DNA of 53,082 nt, taken from contig NZ_JADWPD010000009.1 in the NCBI RefSeq assembly GCF_017308975.1, positions 1-53,082 of the forward strand, in the 5' to 3' direction. The first letter of the stretch is position 1. Each line of letters opens with the position of its first letter. Made by a program: the position numbers and the translations under genes. Of this stretch, positions 24,800-33,834 are shown in pieces. Below the pieces are notes generated by a model, which had not been told where the DNA came from, made no database searches, and was given only the letters and a program-made list of their open reading frames with translations. The stretch comes from Amycolatopsis sp. MtRt-6 (GTDB lineage: Bacteria > Actinomycetota > Actinomycetes > Mycobacteriales > Pseudonocardiaceae).

Positions 24800-26395
24800 T
24801 CACCCGTGTACGTCACCGGCTTCCAGCCGCAACCAGCGGTCGATCCCGATCGCGTCGAGGAAGCGTTCGTCGTGGCTCACCACCACGAACGCGCCGCGGA
24901 ACGCCGTCAGCGCGCTCTCCAGCTGCCCGGTGCTGACCAGGTCGAGGTTGTTCGTCGGCTCGTCCAGCAACAGCAGCTGCGGCGCCGGTTCGGCGAACAG
25001 GACGCAGGCGAGCGTGGCGCGCAGCCGCTCCCCGCCGGAGAGTGCGCCGACCGGCAGGTGCACCCGGGCGCCGCGGAACAGGAAGCGGGCCAGCAGGTTC
25101 ATCCGCCGGTCGGCCGGCAGCGCCGGGGCGGCGGCCGCCAGGTTCTCGGCGACGCTGCGGTCGTCGTCGAGCAGGTCGAGGCGCTGGGACAGGAAGGCGA
25201 TCCGGCCGTCGGCGCGGGTGAGCGTGCCGCCGTCGGGCTCGAGATCGCCGTCGACCAGCCGCAGCAGCGTCGACTTCCCGGCGCCGTTGGGGCCGGTGAG
25301 CGCGATCCGCTCGGGACCGCGGATCGCCAGGTCGACGCCGTCCCCGAAGAGGTCGCGGACCCGCAGGCCCGCGCCGAGGAAGAGCGTCCGGCCCGCCGGG
25401 ACCTCCGTCTGCGGCAGCTGCAGGCTGATCTTCTGCTCGGTGCGCAGTTCGCGCTCGGCCTGGTCGAGCTTGGCCTTCGCGGCACCGACTCGGGCGGCGT
25501 GCGTGCCGTCGGCCTTGGCCGCCGACTCCTGAGCGTTGCGCTTCATCGTGCCGGCGAAGATCTTCGGCAGCCCGGCGTTGCCGAGGTTGCGCGACGCGGT
25601 GGACGCCCGGCGCGCGGCGCGTTCGCGGGCCTGCTGCAGCTCCCGCTTCTCGCGCTTGACCTCCTGCTCGGCGGTGCGGATGTTCTTCTCGGCGACCTCG
25701 CGCGCGGCTTGGACGGCTGCCTCGTACGCGGTGAAGTTGCCCCCGTGGAACCGGATTTCGCCGCGGTACAGCTCGGCGATCCGGTCCATCCGGTCGAGCA
25801 GCGCGCGGTCGTGGCTGACGACGAGCAGGCAGCCGGACCAGTCGTCGAGCACCGCGTACAGCTTGTGCCGCGCTTCGGTGTCCAGGTTGTTGGTGGGCTC
25901 GTCGAGCAGCAGCACGTCCGGCCGCTTCAGCAGTTGCGCGGCCAGGCCCAGCGACACGATCTGGCCGCCGCTGAGGGTGCCCAGCGTGCGGTCGAGCCCG
26001 ATGCCGGCGAGGCCGAGCCGGTCGAGCTGCGCGCGGGTGCGCTCCTCGATGTCCCAGTCGGTGCCGATGGTGGTGAAGTGCGCTTCGTCGACGTCGCCGG
26101 ATTCGACGGCGGCGAGCGCGCGCAGCACCGGGGCGACGCCGAGGATTTCGGCGACCGACGGCTCCCCGCTCAGCGGCAGGTCCTGCGGGAGGTAGCCGAG
26201 CACGCCGTCGGTGGTGACGCTCCCGGCGGCCGGGGCGAGGACGCCGGCGACGAGCTTCAGCAGTGTCGTCTTGCCGGAGCCGTTCGGGGCGACGAGACCG
26301 GTGCGGCCGCTCGGGAACGTGGCGGACAGGCGGTCGAAGACGGAGGTGTCGTCCGGCCAGGAGAAGGACAGGCCGGACAGCACGATTTCGGACAT
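24800..26395 (-). CDS. ABC-F family ribosome-associated ATPase
   Basis: The 531-residue protein has two ABC cassettes and no membrane segments: Walker A APNGSGKT (36-43) and GPNGAGKS (368-375), signatures LSGGQ (141-145) and LSGGE (452-456), and Walker B ending DEPTNNLD in each half. A charged coiled linker (about 222-320) joins them, as in ABC-F proteins that enter the ribosomal E site and either rescue stalled ribosomes or give resistance to ribosome-targeting antibiotics. The ATG at 26395 has GAGG upstream. A possible attenuator leader lies directly upstream. Confidence 0.9.
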   Translation of the reverse strand: MSEIVLSGLSFSWPDDTSVFDRLSATFPSGRTGLVAPNGSGKTTLLKLVAGVLAPAAGSVTTDGVLGYLPQDLPLSGEPSVAEILGVAPVLRALAAVESGDVDEAHFTTIGTDWDIEERTRAQLDRLGLAGIGLDRTLGTLSGGQIVSLGLAAQLLKRPDVLLLDEPTNNLDTEARHKLYAVLDDWSGCLLVVSHDRALLDRMDRIAELYRGEIRFHGGNFTAYEAAVQAAREVAEKNIRTAEQEVKREKRELQQARERAARRASTASRNLGNAGLPKIFAGTMKRNAQESAAKADGTHAARVGAAKAKLDQAERELRTEQKISLQLPQTEVPAGRTLFLGAGLRVRDLFGDGVDLAIRGPERIALTGPNGAGKSTLLRLVDGDLEPDGGTLTRADGRIAFLSQRLDLLDDDRSVAENLAAAAPALPADRRMNLLARFLFRGARVHLPVGALSGGERLRATLACVLFAEPAPQLLLLDEPTNNLDLVSTGQLESALTAFRGAFVVVSHDERFLDAIGIDRWLRLEAGDVHG

Positions 26396-26423
26396 GGCGA
26401 AGACCTCGGGTGGGTGAAAGCGG

Positions 26424-26504
26424 AAAAGGGGACGTCGACGGCGGCCCGCACCGGCTGTGCCGGGGGCCTGCGCACTCCGGGGCTACCCGGAGATGTCGAC
26501 GTCA
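26424..26504 (-). promoter_or_regulatory. candidate attenuator structure upstream of the ABC-F gene
   Basis: Read leftward, the leader can form an outer stem (GACGTCGAC at 26503-26495 with its complement at 26439-26431), inside which lie a seven-base-pair hairpin (26475-26492) and a second hairpin with CCGGC/GCCGG and GGCCC/GGGCC pairs (26443-26468). The outer stem is followed by CCCTTTT (26430-26424). The 5' arm of the outer stem lies in the leader peptide codons and the inner hairpin covers its stop, so ribosome position could decide which pairing forms. Confidence 0.5.
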
Positions 26505-26512
26505 CCTGCCAC
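26483..26512 (-). CDS. possible 9-residue leader peptide of the ABC-F gene
   Basis: A GTG at 26512 opens the short frame (M)AGDVDISG and ends at TAG. It has a strong ribosome site, GGAGGAG, seven bases upstream (26526-26520). It lies about 87 bases before the ABC-F start. Leader peptides of this kind let drug-stalled ribosomes switch on ABC-F resistance genes in other bacteria. Expression is not shown, so this is a hypothesis. Confidence 0.45.
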   Translation of the reverse strand: MAGDVDISG

Positions 26513-26531
26513 GACTGGTCTCCTCCAGACG

Positions 26532-26549
26532 ATCTTCCCTTCCGAAGAT
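26532..26549. promoter_or_regulatory. short palindrome between the ABC-F leader and the epimerase gene
   Basis: ATCTTC (26532-26537) and GAAGAT (26544-26549) form a six-base inverted repeat with a six-base spacer, in the only AT-rich part of the divergent region. It could be an operator or part of the ABC-F promoter. No binding protein can be named. Confidence 0.35.
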
Positions 26550-26588
26550 AGCAGGATTGGCGGGCCGGGTCCCGGGTAACCGGCCCGG

Positions 26589-27605
26589 ATGCGCATCGTG
26601 GTGACCGGAGCGACGGGCAACATCGGGACCGGGGTCGTACGCGCCTTGCGCGCCGATCCGCAGGTCGAGACGATCGTCGGGCTCGCCAGACGTCCGGCGG
26701 AAGGCGTGGTGACGGCGGACGTCGAACGCGACGACCTCGTGCCGCTCTTCCGCGGTGCCGACGCGGTCGTGCACCTGGCGTGGCTGTTCCAGCCCACCCG
26801 CCGGCCCGAACGCACGTGGCGCGCGAACGTCCTCGGCTCGCTGCGGGTGTTCGACGCGGTGGCCGCGGCGGGTGTGCCCAAGCTCGTCCACACCTCGTCG
26901 ATCGGGGCGTACTCGCCGCGGGAGGACGACGAGCCGGTCACCGAGGACTGGCCGACGCACGGCTGGCCGGGCGCGGCCTACACGCGGGAAAAGGCTTATC
27001 TGGAACGGTATCTCGACGCGTTCGAGGCGCGGCACCCGAAGCTCGACGTCGTCCGGCTGCGGCCGGGGTTCGTCTTCCAGCGCAGTGCCGCGACCGCACA
27101 GCGCCGCCTGTTCGCCGGGCCGTTCCTCCCGGGTTTGCGGCCGGGGCTGATCCCCCTCGTCCCGGACGTGCGCGGGCTGCGCGTCCAGGTGGTGCACACC
27201 GACGACCTGGCCGACGCCGTCCGCCGGGTGGTGACGCGCCCCGTGCGCGGGCCGTTCAACATCGCGGCCGGGCCGGTCGTGGACCCCCGGTTCGTGGCGG
27301 ACCTGCTGGGCGCGCGCACGGTCCCGGTCCCGGCTGCGGTGGTCCGCGCGGCGGTGGACGCGGCGTGGCGGCTGCACGCGGTTCCCGTCACCCCGGGCCT
27401 CTTCGACGCGGTCATGCGGCTGCCGGTGCTGGACACGCGCCGCGCGGAGTCCGAACTGGACTGGCAGCCCCGGCACGATGCCGCGTTCGCGCTGAAGGAG
27501 TTCCTCGCGGGCTTGCGCGCGGGCGCCGGGGCGGACACGGCCCCGCTGGCCCCGGACCGCCACCGGCTGCACGAGATCTCGACCGGCGTGGGCCGCGAAC
27601 CCTGA
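26589..27605 (+). CDS. NAD-dependent epimerase/dehydratase (extended SDR)
   Basis: The 338-residue protein has the nucleotide motif TGATGNIG (residues 6-13), Ser104 in HTSSIGAY, and the catalytic pair Tyr131/Lys135 (YTREK). It resembles sugar-nucleotide epimerases and related reductases of the extended SDR family; no glycosylation genes are nearby, so its substrate cannot be deduced. It is divergent from the ABC-F gene and converges with the DUF4383 gene. Confidence 0.88.
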   Translation: MRIVVTGATGNIGTGVVRALRADPQVETIVGLARRPAEGVVTADVERDDLVPLFRGADAVVHLAWLFQPTRRPERTWRANVLGSLRVFDAVAAAGVPKLVHTSSIGAYSPREDDEPVTEDWPTHGWPGAAYTREKAYLERYLDAFEARHPKLDVVRLRPGFVFQRSAATAQRRLFAGPFLPGLRPGLIPLVPDVRGLRVQVVHTDDLADAVRRVVTRPVRGPFNIAAGPVVDPRFVADLLGARTVPVPAAVVRAAVDAAWRLHAVPVTPGLFDAVMRLPVLDTRRAESELDWQPRHDAAFALKEFLAGLRAGAGADTAPLAPDRHRLHEISTGVGREP

Positions 27606-27606
27606 G

Positions 27607-28080
27607 TCAGTGGCCCTGCTTCTCGGGCTCCGGGTACTGGCCGCGGGCCCGGTCGGCCGCCGCCGTCGCGACGCCCGCGGCGATCATCGCCACGCCGAGA
27701 CCGAGGTGCAGCCAGTCGGCGGCGTTGTCGAGCGGGACGAAGTTGGCCGGGCTGTCGTGGTCCAGCGCGAGGCCGAACACCCACAGCAGTACGTAGATCC
27801 CGCCGCCGATCATCAGGAACGCCCGCGAGCTCCCGTTGGCGCGGGCGGCGAGGACGCCGAGCACCCCGAACAGCAGGTGGACGAGGTTGTGCAGCACCGA
27901 CACGGTGAACACGCCGAACAGCTGCGCGCCCGACTCGTGACCGGCGAACCTCAGCGCGTCGTAGTCCGTGGTGATGCCGGGGACGAACCCCAGCACGCCG
28001 ACGAGCAGGAACGCGGCACCGAACAGCAGGGCGGCGGCCCGGGCGGTGCTCCGCCGGGGCCGGGCATGGACGTCTGTCAT
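27607..28080 (-). CDS. DUF4383 membrane protein
   Basis: The 157-residue protein has four hydrophobic segments with the family pattern: LFGAAFLLVGVLGFVPGIT, then FGVFTVSVLHNLVHLLFGVLG and a C-terminal helix preceded by NAADWLHLGLG. The function of DUF4383 is unknown. Its ATG overlaps the stop of the degraded larC frame (ATGA), so it was probably once translationally coupled to larC. Confidence 0.88.
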   Translation of the reverse strand: MTDVHARPRRSTARAAALLFGAAFLLVGVLGFVPGITTDYDALRFAGHESGAQLFGVFTVSVLHNLVHLLFGVLGVLAARANGSSRAFLMIGGGIYVLLWVFGLALDHDSPANFVPLDNAADWLHLGLGVAMIAAGVATAAADRARGQYPEPEKQGH

Positions 28081-28690
28081 GGTGCCCGGCTACCCGCCGC
28101 GGACCCGGGCAAACGCGCTTCGGCGCGCACCTCGTCCAGGACCCGGCGCAGCGGCTGCCCGGCCGCCCGCACCTCCTCGTACTCGGGCTGGGCCGTGACG
28201 ACCTCCCCGTTCAGGTAGCCGCGCTTCACGCTGACCGGCGTGCCCCGGTAGTCCACCGTGACGCTGTCCCGCGGCAGTGCGCGCCGCTCGACCGGGGACA
28301 GCCGGACCCAGCGTCGTGGTGTGGGCGAAGACCGCCGCGCAGACGCCGTCGACGCGGTCCTCGGCCGCCAGCGCCGTCAGGAGGACGCCCGGCCGGCCCT
28401 TCGCGGCGGTCACCGGCGCGCACCAGGCGTCGGCCGCGCCCGCCTCGCGCAGGGCGGCCAACACCTCCGGCCACAGCCGGGGATCCAGATCGTCCACAGT
28501 GGTCTCGACGAACCGTCATCGCCGAACGTGCCCAGGACGGCGGCGCCGCGGCCGACCCGACGACCACGCGGACAACGTTGGCGTGCCCGGGTGGGTCGGC
28601 GGTGCCCGACGCCCACCTTCACCGGCACGCACGCCGGCATGGGGCCGTACGCGTCGGCCAGCGTCACGAGCAGCGCGGCGCTGGTCGGCG
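28077..28690 (-). pseudogene. larC: larC remnant (nickel-insertion protein, C-terminal half)
   Basis: Leftward frames hold pieces of the LarC (DUF111) C-terminal half. One frame gives LLVTLADAYGPMPACVPVKV, another gives PGHANVVRVVVG, a third gives VDDLDPRLWPEVLAALREAG and HTTTLG, and after a further shift near 28318 the frame runs LSPVERRALPRDSVTV, GYLNGEVV and ends at TGA 28079-28077. At least three frame changes are needed and the N-terminal half is missing. LarC makes the nickel-pincer cofactor of lactate racemase; this copy cannot do so. Confidence 0.7.
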
Positions 28691-28710
28691 ACCACGAGCG
28701 GACACAGTTC

Positions 28711-28755
28711 CGAGTCCCACAGAGCCGAGTCCCACAGAGCCGAGTCCCGCAGAGC
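28711..28755. repeat. three tandem 15-bp repeats
   Basis: CGAGTCCCACAGAGC occurs at 28711-28725 and 28726-28740, and CGAGTCCCGCAGAGC at 28741-28755. It lies at the broken edge between the larC remnant and the pabB-like fragment. Array length may vary between strains. Confidence 0.9.
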
Positions 28756-28789
28756 CGGGCCGTGACCCGGTGATCACCTCCGCGCTCGC

Positions 28790-29002
28790 CCCGGCGACCG
28801 GCTGCACCGGCACGTCGTCCCCCTGGGCACGGCGGTCGACCCGGTCACGGCCGCCGCGGCCCTGCGCTCCGCCGGCCGCGTCATGCTGACCGGGGGCGCC
28901 GACCCGGTCCTCGCCGCCGGCGAGCTGGCCGTCCTTTCCCACCCCGGCGGCGGCTCGCCGCTGACCGCCGCCGTCGACCTCCTGCGCGGGCGCTCGGCGT
29001 GA
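28790..29002 (+). pseudogene. pabB-like N-terminal fragment (aminodeoxychorismate synthase component I)
   Basis: A rightward frame reads HRHVVPLGTAVDPVTAAAAL, then RVMLTGGADPVLAAGE, and ends DLLRGRSA at TGA 29000-29002. The pattern resembles the N-terminal strand-rich start of PabB-type chorismate enzymes, with an apparent internal deletion and with the whole catalytic part missing. It lies 19 bases before the pabA remnant, which supports the guess. Similarity is weak and from memory. Confidence 0.4.
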
Positions 29003-29021
29003 CGGTGGAAGGGGCGGCCGC

Positions 29022-29425
29022 GTGATCTGCGTGATCGACAGCTACGACTCGTTCGTCTACAACCTGATGCAGTACCGCAACGACGAGCTGACCGTGGCCG
29101 ACGTCGCCGCGCTCGCCCCGGAGCTGGTCCTGATCTCCCCGGGCCCGGGCGACCCGGCGGACGCGGGCATCTCGGTGGAGCTGGTCCGCGAGCTGGCCGG
29201 GCGCCTGCCACTGCTCGGCGTCTGCCTCGGCCACCAGGCCATCGGCGCGGCGTTCGGCGCCCGGGTGGTCCACGCGGCCGAGCCGATGCACGGCAAGTGG
29301 CGACGGGCGAGGTGATGGGCGTCCGGCACCGGTCACTGCCGGTCGAGGGGGTCCAGTTCCACCCCGAGTCGCTGTTCACCGAGGAAGGCATGGCGATGGT
29401 GGCGAACGATGCGCTCACGCACCCT
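29022..29425 (+). pseudogene. pabA/trpG glutamine amidotransferase remnant
   Basis: The frame from GTG 29022 reads [15 protein letters not shown] and jumps to RNDELTVAD, missing about 12 residues normally between them. It keeps the Cys elbow [14 protein letters not shown] and LMHGK-like EPMHGK, then frameshifts. The other frame resumes [20 protein letters not shown], so about 55-60 codons including the middle of the domain are lost. The catalytic Cys and His/Glu motifs survive, but the protein cannot be read through. It once supplied ammonia for PABA or anthranilate synthesis. Confidence 0.8.
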
Positions 29426-29440
29426 CGTGCGCGGTGCGGC

Positions 29441-29467
29441 GAGCTGGGCGAGCTAGGCGAGCTCGGC
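29441..29467. repeat. three tandem 9-bp repeats
   Basis: GAGCTGGGC, GAGCTAGGC and GAGCTCGGC follow one another at 29441-29467. They overlap the last codons and stop of the leftward ACT-like gene and mark the 3' edge of the decayed patch. Confidence 0.8.
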
Positions 29468-29722
29468 CGAGACGACCGACGGCAGCCCGCGCAGCCGGGC
29501 GAGCAGGGACGCGGTCTCCTCGGCCGCGAGCAGGACGGCGCAGACCATGCTGCTCTCGCGGACACCGTCCTTGATGTCGACCGACAGCTCGTGGACGAGC
29601 CGGCCTTCGAGGGCGCCGACCAGCGCGGGGATCTCCTCGGCACCGCCGACGAAGTAGGTGGCGATGCGGCGGCGCAGCAGCATGGCGGAGCGCGGCGCGG
29701 GAACGGCGAACGAAGTGGACAT
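29453..29722 (-). CDS. small ACT-like domain protein
   Basis: The 89-residue protein has a beta-alpha-beta-beta-alpha-beta pattern compatible with an ACT or ferredoxin-like fold: RIATYFVGG, then ALVGALEGRLVHELSVDIKD, a strand SSMVCAVLLA, a helix ETASLLARLR and the end VVSAELA. The ATG has GGGAGA upstream. ACT domains bind amino acids or small ligands. It may be a free-standing regulatory module; no specific family is recognised. Confidence 0.55.
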   Translation of the reverse strand: MSTSFAVPAPRSAMLLRRRIATYFVGGAEEIPALVGALEGRLVHELSVDIKDGVRESSMVCAVLLAAEETASLLARLRGLPSVVSAELA

Positions 29723-29891
29723 GGCGGATCTCCCGGGTGGAGGGGGAACGAGATCGGGGCCAGGTCCCGGAAAAGGCGGTCGCCAACGCTGCGCGCCGGC
29801 GACCTGGGTTCAGCCGGCGCGCCGGGTTACGAGTCGCGAGGACAACGTCGGGCGCAGCACGGCGACAGGCTAACACGGTGCGCGCGGCCCG

Positions 29892-30851
29892 TCAGCTCGC
29901 CCGGATGATCCCCAGGCCGAGCGGCGTGATCTCGTGGATCTGCGACTTCCCCGACCGGTTGCTGCCGATCAGCCCGCTGGCCCGCAGCACCGACGCGTGC
30001 TGGCTCGCCGTGGCCGGGGAAATGCCCGTCAGCTCGGCCAGCTCGCTCGTGTTGCACCGGGTCGTCGCGATCGTCACCAGCACCCGGGCCCGCGTCTGGC
30101 CGAGCAGTGCCGCCAGTGACGGGCCTGGCTCCGCGTCGCTGTCGAACCGCGGGTGGCTGATCGCGTAGACCAGGGCGGGCGGGCGGGCCGGGTCCTTGTA
30201 CGTCGTCGGCATGCCGTGGGCGAAGAACGCCGGGACCAGCCGCAGCCCGCGGCCGTTGAGGTGCAGCTCCTGCTCGATCGGGAAGCGCACCCGCAGCACC
30301 GGCGGTGCCCACGTCACGTCCGGGTGCAACGTCGAGAGCAGCAGCTGCGGCCCGCCCCGGTCCAGGTTGGCCTGCAGCCGGTGGCGGTCGCGGGCCACCG
30401 CGCGGCGGACCGCCGCCCAGTCCGGGGCGACGCACTGGCGGTAGTAGTCGTGCAGGGCCGTGCCCAGCCGCCGCAGCTCGCCCGGCTCGCCGTCGCCGAC
30501 GCGGCGCAGCCAGGCCGGGACGTGGGTGCCCTGCGCCGCCAGCTCGGCGACGTCGCCGGCCAGCGTGCCGACCGGCGTTTCGAGCACCGCGGAGACGCCC
30601 TCGCCGATCGTGCGGGCGCCGGCCGGGGTGAGGAAGTCCGGGCAGTAGCCGTACGGCGGGACGGCGGACATCAGCAGCCGGCCGGACTGCGGGACCGCCG
30701 AGCGCGACCCCCGCCGCCAGCGGCCGAAGAACGGCTCACCCTCCGGCCGCCGGATGCGGTAGCTGCTCATCAGCAGCTCCCACATCGGATCGGCGTCCTC
30801 GGCGATGGTGATCTTCGCCAGGTCCGCTTCCGTGAAGTGAACTTTCAACAT
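29892..30851 (-). CDS. ArsR-like winged-helix regulator with DUF5937-type N-terminal domain
   Basis: The 319-residue protein has a long N-terminal domain (about 1-230, with FAHGMPTTYKDPARPPALVY near its end) and a C-terminal winged helix of ArsR type: RCNTSELAELTGISPATASQ and SVLRASGLIGSNRSGKS. Such actinomycete proteins are single-gene regulators of unknown ligand. I start at ATG 30851, the conserved MLKVHFTEADL; the longer frame to 30908 adds an unrelated basic stretch. It is divergent from the conservon. Confidence 0.85.
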   Translation of the reverse strand: MLKVHFTEADLAKITIAEDADPMWELLMSSYRIRRPEGEPFFGRWRRGSRSAVPQSGRLLMSAVPPYGYCPDFLTPAGARTIGEGVSAVLETPVGTLAGDVAELAAQGTHVPAWLRRVGDGEPGELRRLGTALHDYYRQCVAPDWAAVRRAVARDRHRLQANLDRGGPQLLLSTLHPDVTWAPPVLRVRFPIEQELHLNGRGLRLVPAFFAHGMPTTYKDPARPPALVYAISHPRFDSDAEPGPSLAALLGQTRARVLVTIATTRCNTSELAELTGISPATASQHASVLRASGLIGSNRSGKSQIHEITPLGLGIIRAS

Positions 30852-31027
30852 CCGCCGTGTGCACTCCCTTCCCGGACGAGCGTACGCGGCCGCCGGAAAT
30901 TCACGCACCCGGGACGCAATTCCGCACGGTCTGGCGAGAAGTCTTCACCCTCCGCAAGGGTAAAAAGCCGTGCTGTCGCACTTCACGCTGCGTTATTGAT
31001 GCATACGGGGGAAACGGCCGGTGTTCC

Positions 31028-31057
31028 TTGACAAGGCCGCGGTTGCCAGGGTTACGT
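31028..31057 (+). promoter_or_regulatory. candidate promoter of the conservon
   Basis: A consensus -35 TTGACA (31028-31033) is followed after 18 bases by a poor -10, TTACGT (31052-31057), 76 bases before the cvnA start. The whole 30852-31132 region is less GC-rich than its surroundings, as expected for a divergent promoter region. No operator palindrome stands out. Confidence 0.4.
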
Positions 31058-31132
31058 CTCCGGCTGAATTCTGCGGAATAAGGAACCGGAAATAGTTCTC
31101 GGGTCACCGGTACGAATCGAGCCACGCCACCG

Positions 31133-33403
31133 ATGAAAGAAGACGAACCCCTGTCCCGTCGTTCCGCCACCTCCTGGAATCCCGGCAGCTGGCGGTTGCG
31201 CACCAAGATCTCCGTTGTGCTGTTGCTGCCCGTCCTGGTCGCCCTGCTGCTGGCGGGCAGCCGGGTGCAGGCCGAGCTGGGCCGCGCGGGCGGCCTCAGC
31301 GCGGTCCGCGACCAAATGCCGGTCGTGCAAGGGATTTCCGAACTCGCCGGGCTGGCCGACGACGAGATGATCCACGACGGCGGCGCCGCCCAGACCGCAC
31401 TGGTCGACGAGAAAGCCGCCGCCGTCCGCCACGACGCCGCATTTTCCCAGCTCAACGCGGAGCTGTTGCGATCATTGGAAGATCAGCTCGGTAAATTGGC
31501 CGGACTGCGGCAGCAGACCGGTTCGCCGTCGGCCAAAACTGCCGCGTACCACGACTTCACCGTCGGGCTGAGCGAAGTGATCGACGGCGTCGTCGAGCAG
31601 GCCGGGAATGGTGATCTCGGCGCCTTGGCCGCCGTTGCAGAATCGCTGGTGCAGCTGAGGACCAGCCTCGCCGGTCAAGAAGCGCTCGCCGGCCGGTCCG
31701 ACGGCGCTTCCGCGGCGGCCGCCGAGCGGGCCGCGGCCGAAGAAACCGTGCTTACCGGGCAGATCCGGCGTGCCCTGCCCGCCGGCGCCGCGGCCGCCCG
31801 GTTCGCCGCGGCCACCAGTCCCGGTGCCGGGGGCGCCGAGGCGAAGCGCACGATGCTCGGCACCATCCTCGCCGAGCAGGTGAAAACGCTTTCGGACGCG
31901 GTGGGCGCGCAGACCAACACCGCCCGCTCCGACGCGCTGCGCGACGCCGCCCTGGTGCTCGCCTCGCTCCTCGGCGCCCTCGCCATCGCCCTCGCCGTGG
32001 CCCGGTCGGTGGTCGCCCCGATCCGGCGGCTGCACGCCGCCGCGCTCGACACCGCGCAACGCCGGCTGCCCGGCACCATCGAACGCATCCGTGAGGGCGA
32101 GGACGTCGACTGGCGGGCGACCGCGCCGATCCCGGTCGACTCCGAAGAGGAGATCGGGCAGCTCGCGCGGGCCTTCGACGACATGCACCGGCAGGCGGTG
32201 CGCCTGGCCGTCGGCGAGCAGGCCGAGATGCGGATCCAGGTCAGCGAGATGTTCATGACGCTGTCCCGGCGCAGCCAGTCGCTGGTCGAGCTGCAGCTGT
32301 CGGTGATCGAGGACCTCGAAGCCGACGAGCAGGACCCGCAGCGGCTGGCCGAGCTGTTCCAGATCGACCACATCGCCACCCGGCTGCGGCGCAACGGCGA
32401 AAACCTGCAGGTCCTCGCGGGTGGCCGGCCGGTGCGCCGCGACGTCGGGCCGGTCGCGACGGTCGAGCTGCTGCGGGCCGCGACGTCGGAGGTCAAGGAC
32501 TACCAGCGCGTCTCGCTCGGCAACGCGCCGCGCGGCTCGGTGCAGTCCGAGGCGGCGGCGGACGTCGTGCACATCCTCGCCGAGCTGCTGGAGAACGCCA
32601 TCCGGTCGTCCCCGCCGGACGAGCAGGTCGTGCTCACCGCCGACCGCGGCTTCGACGGCGGCCTGCTCATCGAGGTCGTCGACGTCGGGCTCGGCATGAC
32701 CCGCGAGGACCTCGAGGCGGCGAACGCCCGGCTCGCCGCGGGGGCCGCGGTCAGCCCGGAGACGACCCGCCGGATGGGCCTGTTCGTGGTGAGCAGGCTG
32801 GCCGCGTCACACGGGATCACGGTCCGCCTGCGGCCGACGACCACGCGCACGGCGAGCGCCGGCATCACGGCCAGCGTGCACGTCCCGGGCGTGCTGATCC
32901 TGGTCGACCTGCCGCCCCGGGCCGTCCCGCCCACGATGACTGTCAACGGCGCGGTCAATGGTGCCTCGGTCAACGGCAGCTCGAACGGCACCGCCCGGCA
33001 CGAGCTCGAACCGCGGTGGCCGGCCGAAGAGCCGCCGCCGGTGGCGGACCCGCCGACGCCGATCTTCGACCAGATGCTGTCGCACTGGTTCGCCGAAGCC
33101 CCGGCGACCCCGGCCCGGCCCGGCGGCTGGGCGACCCCGGCCGACCAGGTCCGCCAGGCCGCGGAAGCCGCGGTCAGCACCCTCGACGACCTGGCCGACC
33201 TCGAGTTCACCGATTCGGGGCTGCCGGCCCGGACACCGGGTGCGCAGCTGGCGCCCGGCTCGGTCGCCCCGCGTCCGCAGCAGCCGCCGGACACGTCGTT
33301 CCGCGACCCGGCCGCGGTGCGGAACAACCTTTCCCGGCACTACAGCGGCATGCGCGCGGCCCGGCACCGGGTCGCGGGCGAGCCGGAGGCGGAGCAGCGA
33401 TGA
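31133..33403 (+). CDS. cvnA: conservon sensor-kinase-like protein CvnA
   Basis: The 756-residue membrane protein has a first transmembrane helix (about 27-43), an extracellular nitrate-sensor-like helical region, a second helix (about 270-292), a HAMP linker, a degenerate dimerisation helix with His413 in QIDHIATRL, and a histidine-kinase ATPase domain (N box [10 protein letters not shown] about 484-493, [23 protein letters not shown]). A disordered Pro-rich tail with an Asn-Gly repeat follows (about 600-756). It is the sensor of a conservon, a membrane complex that works like a G-protein-coupled system. No clear ribosome site precedes the ATG. Confidence 0.92.
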   Translation: MKEDEPLSRRSATSWNPGSWRLRTKISVVLLLPVLVALLLAGSRVQAELGRAGGLSAVRDQMPVVQGISELAGLADDEMIHDGGAAQTALVDEKAAAVRHDAAFSQLNAELLRSLEDQLGKLAGLRQQTGSPSAKTAAYHDFTVGLSEVIDGVVEQAGNGDLGALAAVAESLVQLRTSLAGQEALAGRSDGASAAAAERAAAEETVLTGQIRRALPAGAAAARFAAATSPGAGGAEAKRTMLGTILAEQVKTLSDAVGAQTNTARSDALRDAALVLASLLGALAIALAVARSVVAPIRRLHAAALDTAQRRLPGTIERIREGEDVDWRATAPIPVDSEEEIGQLARAFDDMHRQAVRLAVGEQAEMRIQVSEMFMTLSRRSQSLVELQLSVIEDLEADEQDPQRLAELFQIDHIATRLRRNGENLQVLAGGRPVRRDVGPVATVELLRAATSEVKDYQRVSLGNAPRGSVQSEAAADVVHILAELLENAIRSSPPDEQVVLTADRGFDGGLLIEVVDVGLGMTREDLEAANARLAAGAAVSPETTRRMGLFVVSRLAASHGITVRLRPTTTRTASAGITASVHVPGVLILVDLPPRAVPPTMTVNGAVNGASVNGSSNGTARHELEPRWPAEEPPPVADPPTPIFDQMLSHWFAEAPATPARPGGWATPADQVRQAAEAAVSTLDDLADLEFTDSGLPARTPGAQLAPGSVAPRPQQPPDTSFRDPAAVRNNLSRHYSGMRAARHRVAGEPEAEQR

Positions 33404-33834
33404 GCACCCGGCAGGAAGGAACGGAAGTGGCCGAGAGGTCCCGGAACTGGCTGGTTTCGGCGTTCACCCAGGAGGTTCCCGGCGTCGCGCACGCCGCGCT
33501 CGTCTCGGCGGACGGGCTGCTCGTGGCGGCGAACGAAACCCTGCCGCGCGACCGCGCCGACCAGCTCTCGGCGATCGCGTCCGGCCTCTCCAGCCTCGCG
33601 CTCGGCACCGCCGACCTGTTCACCGCGGGGCGAGTGGTGCAGTCGGTGATCGAGATGGAGCAGGGCTTCCTGCTGCTGATGAACGTCGGCGACGGCTCGA
33701 ACCTGGTGGTGCTGGCCAACCCGGGCTGCGACATCGGGCTGGTGGGCTACGAGATGACGTTGCTGGTGGACCGGGTCGGGAAGGTGGTCGAGACCCCGGC
33801 TCGGCCCGCGGCCGCCCCGGGGGCGGCCCGGTGA
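33400..33834 (+). CDS. cvnB: conservon roadblock/LC7 protein CvnB
   Basis: The 144-residue protein has the roadblock/LC7 fold: [20 protein letters not shown], then [10 protein letters not shown] and a long central helix, ending [13 protein letters not shown]. In conservons this protein likely acts as a GTPase-activating or scaffolding partner of CvnD. Its ATG overlaps the cvnA stop and its end overlaps cvnC (GTGA), so all four genes are coupled. Confidence 0.93.
   Translation: MSTRQEGTEVAERSRNWLVSAFTQEVPGVAHAALVSADGLLVAANETLPRDRADQLSAIASGLSSLALGTADLFTAGRVVQSVIEMEQGFLLLMNVGDGSNLVVLANPGCDIGLVGYEMTLLVDRVGKVVETPARPAAAPGAAR

Noticed and set aside
24800..26395. ABC transporter ATPase of an exporter
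   Set aside because: Two fused cassettes with a charged linker and no neighbouring permease fit ABC-F translation factors, not a transporter.
28711..28755. Possible CRISPR array
   Set aside because: The 15-bp units are directly adjacent with no spacers, so this is a simple tandem repeat.
29022..29315. Intact short glutamine amidotransferase
   Set aside because: It lacks an internal N-terminal segment and stops before the His-Glu motif, which continues in another frame. It is a remnant.
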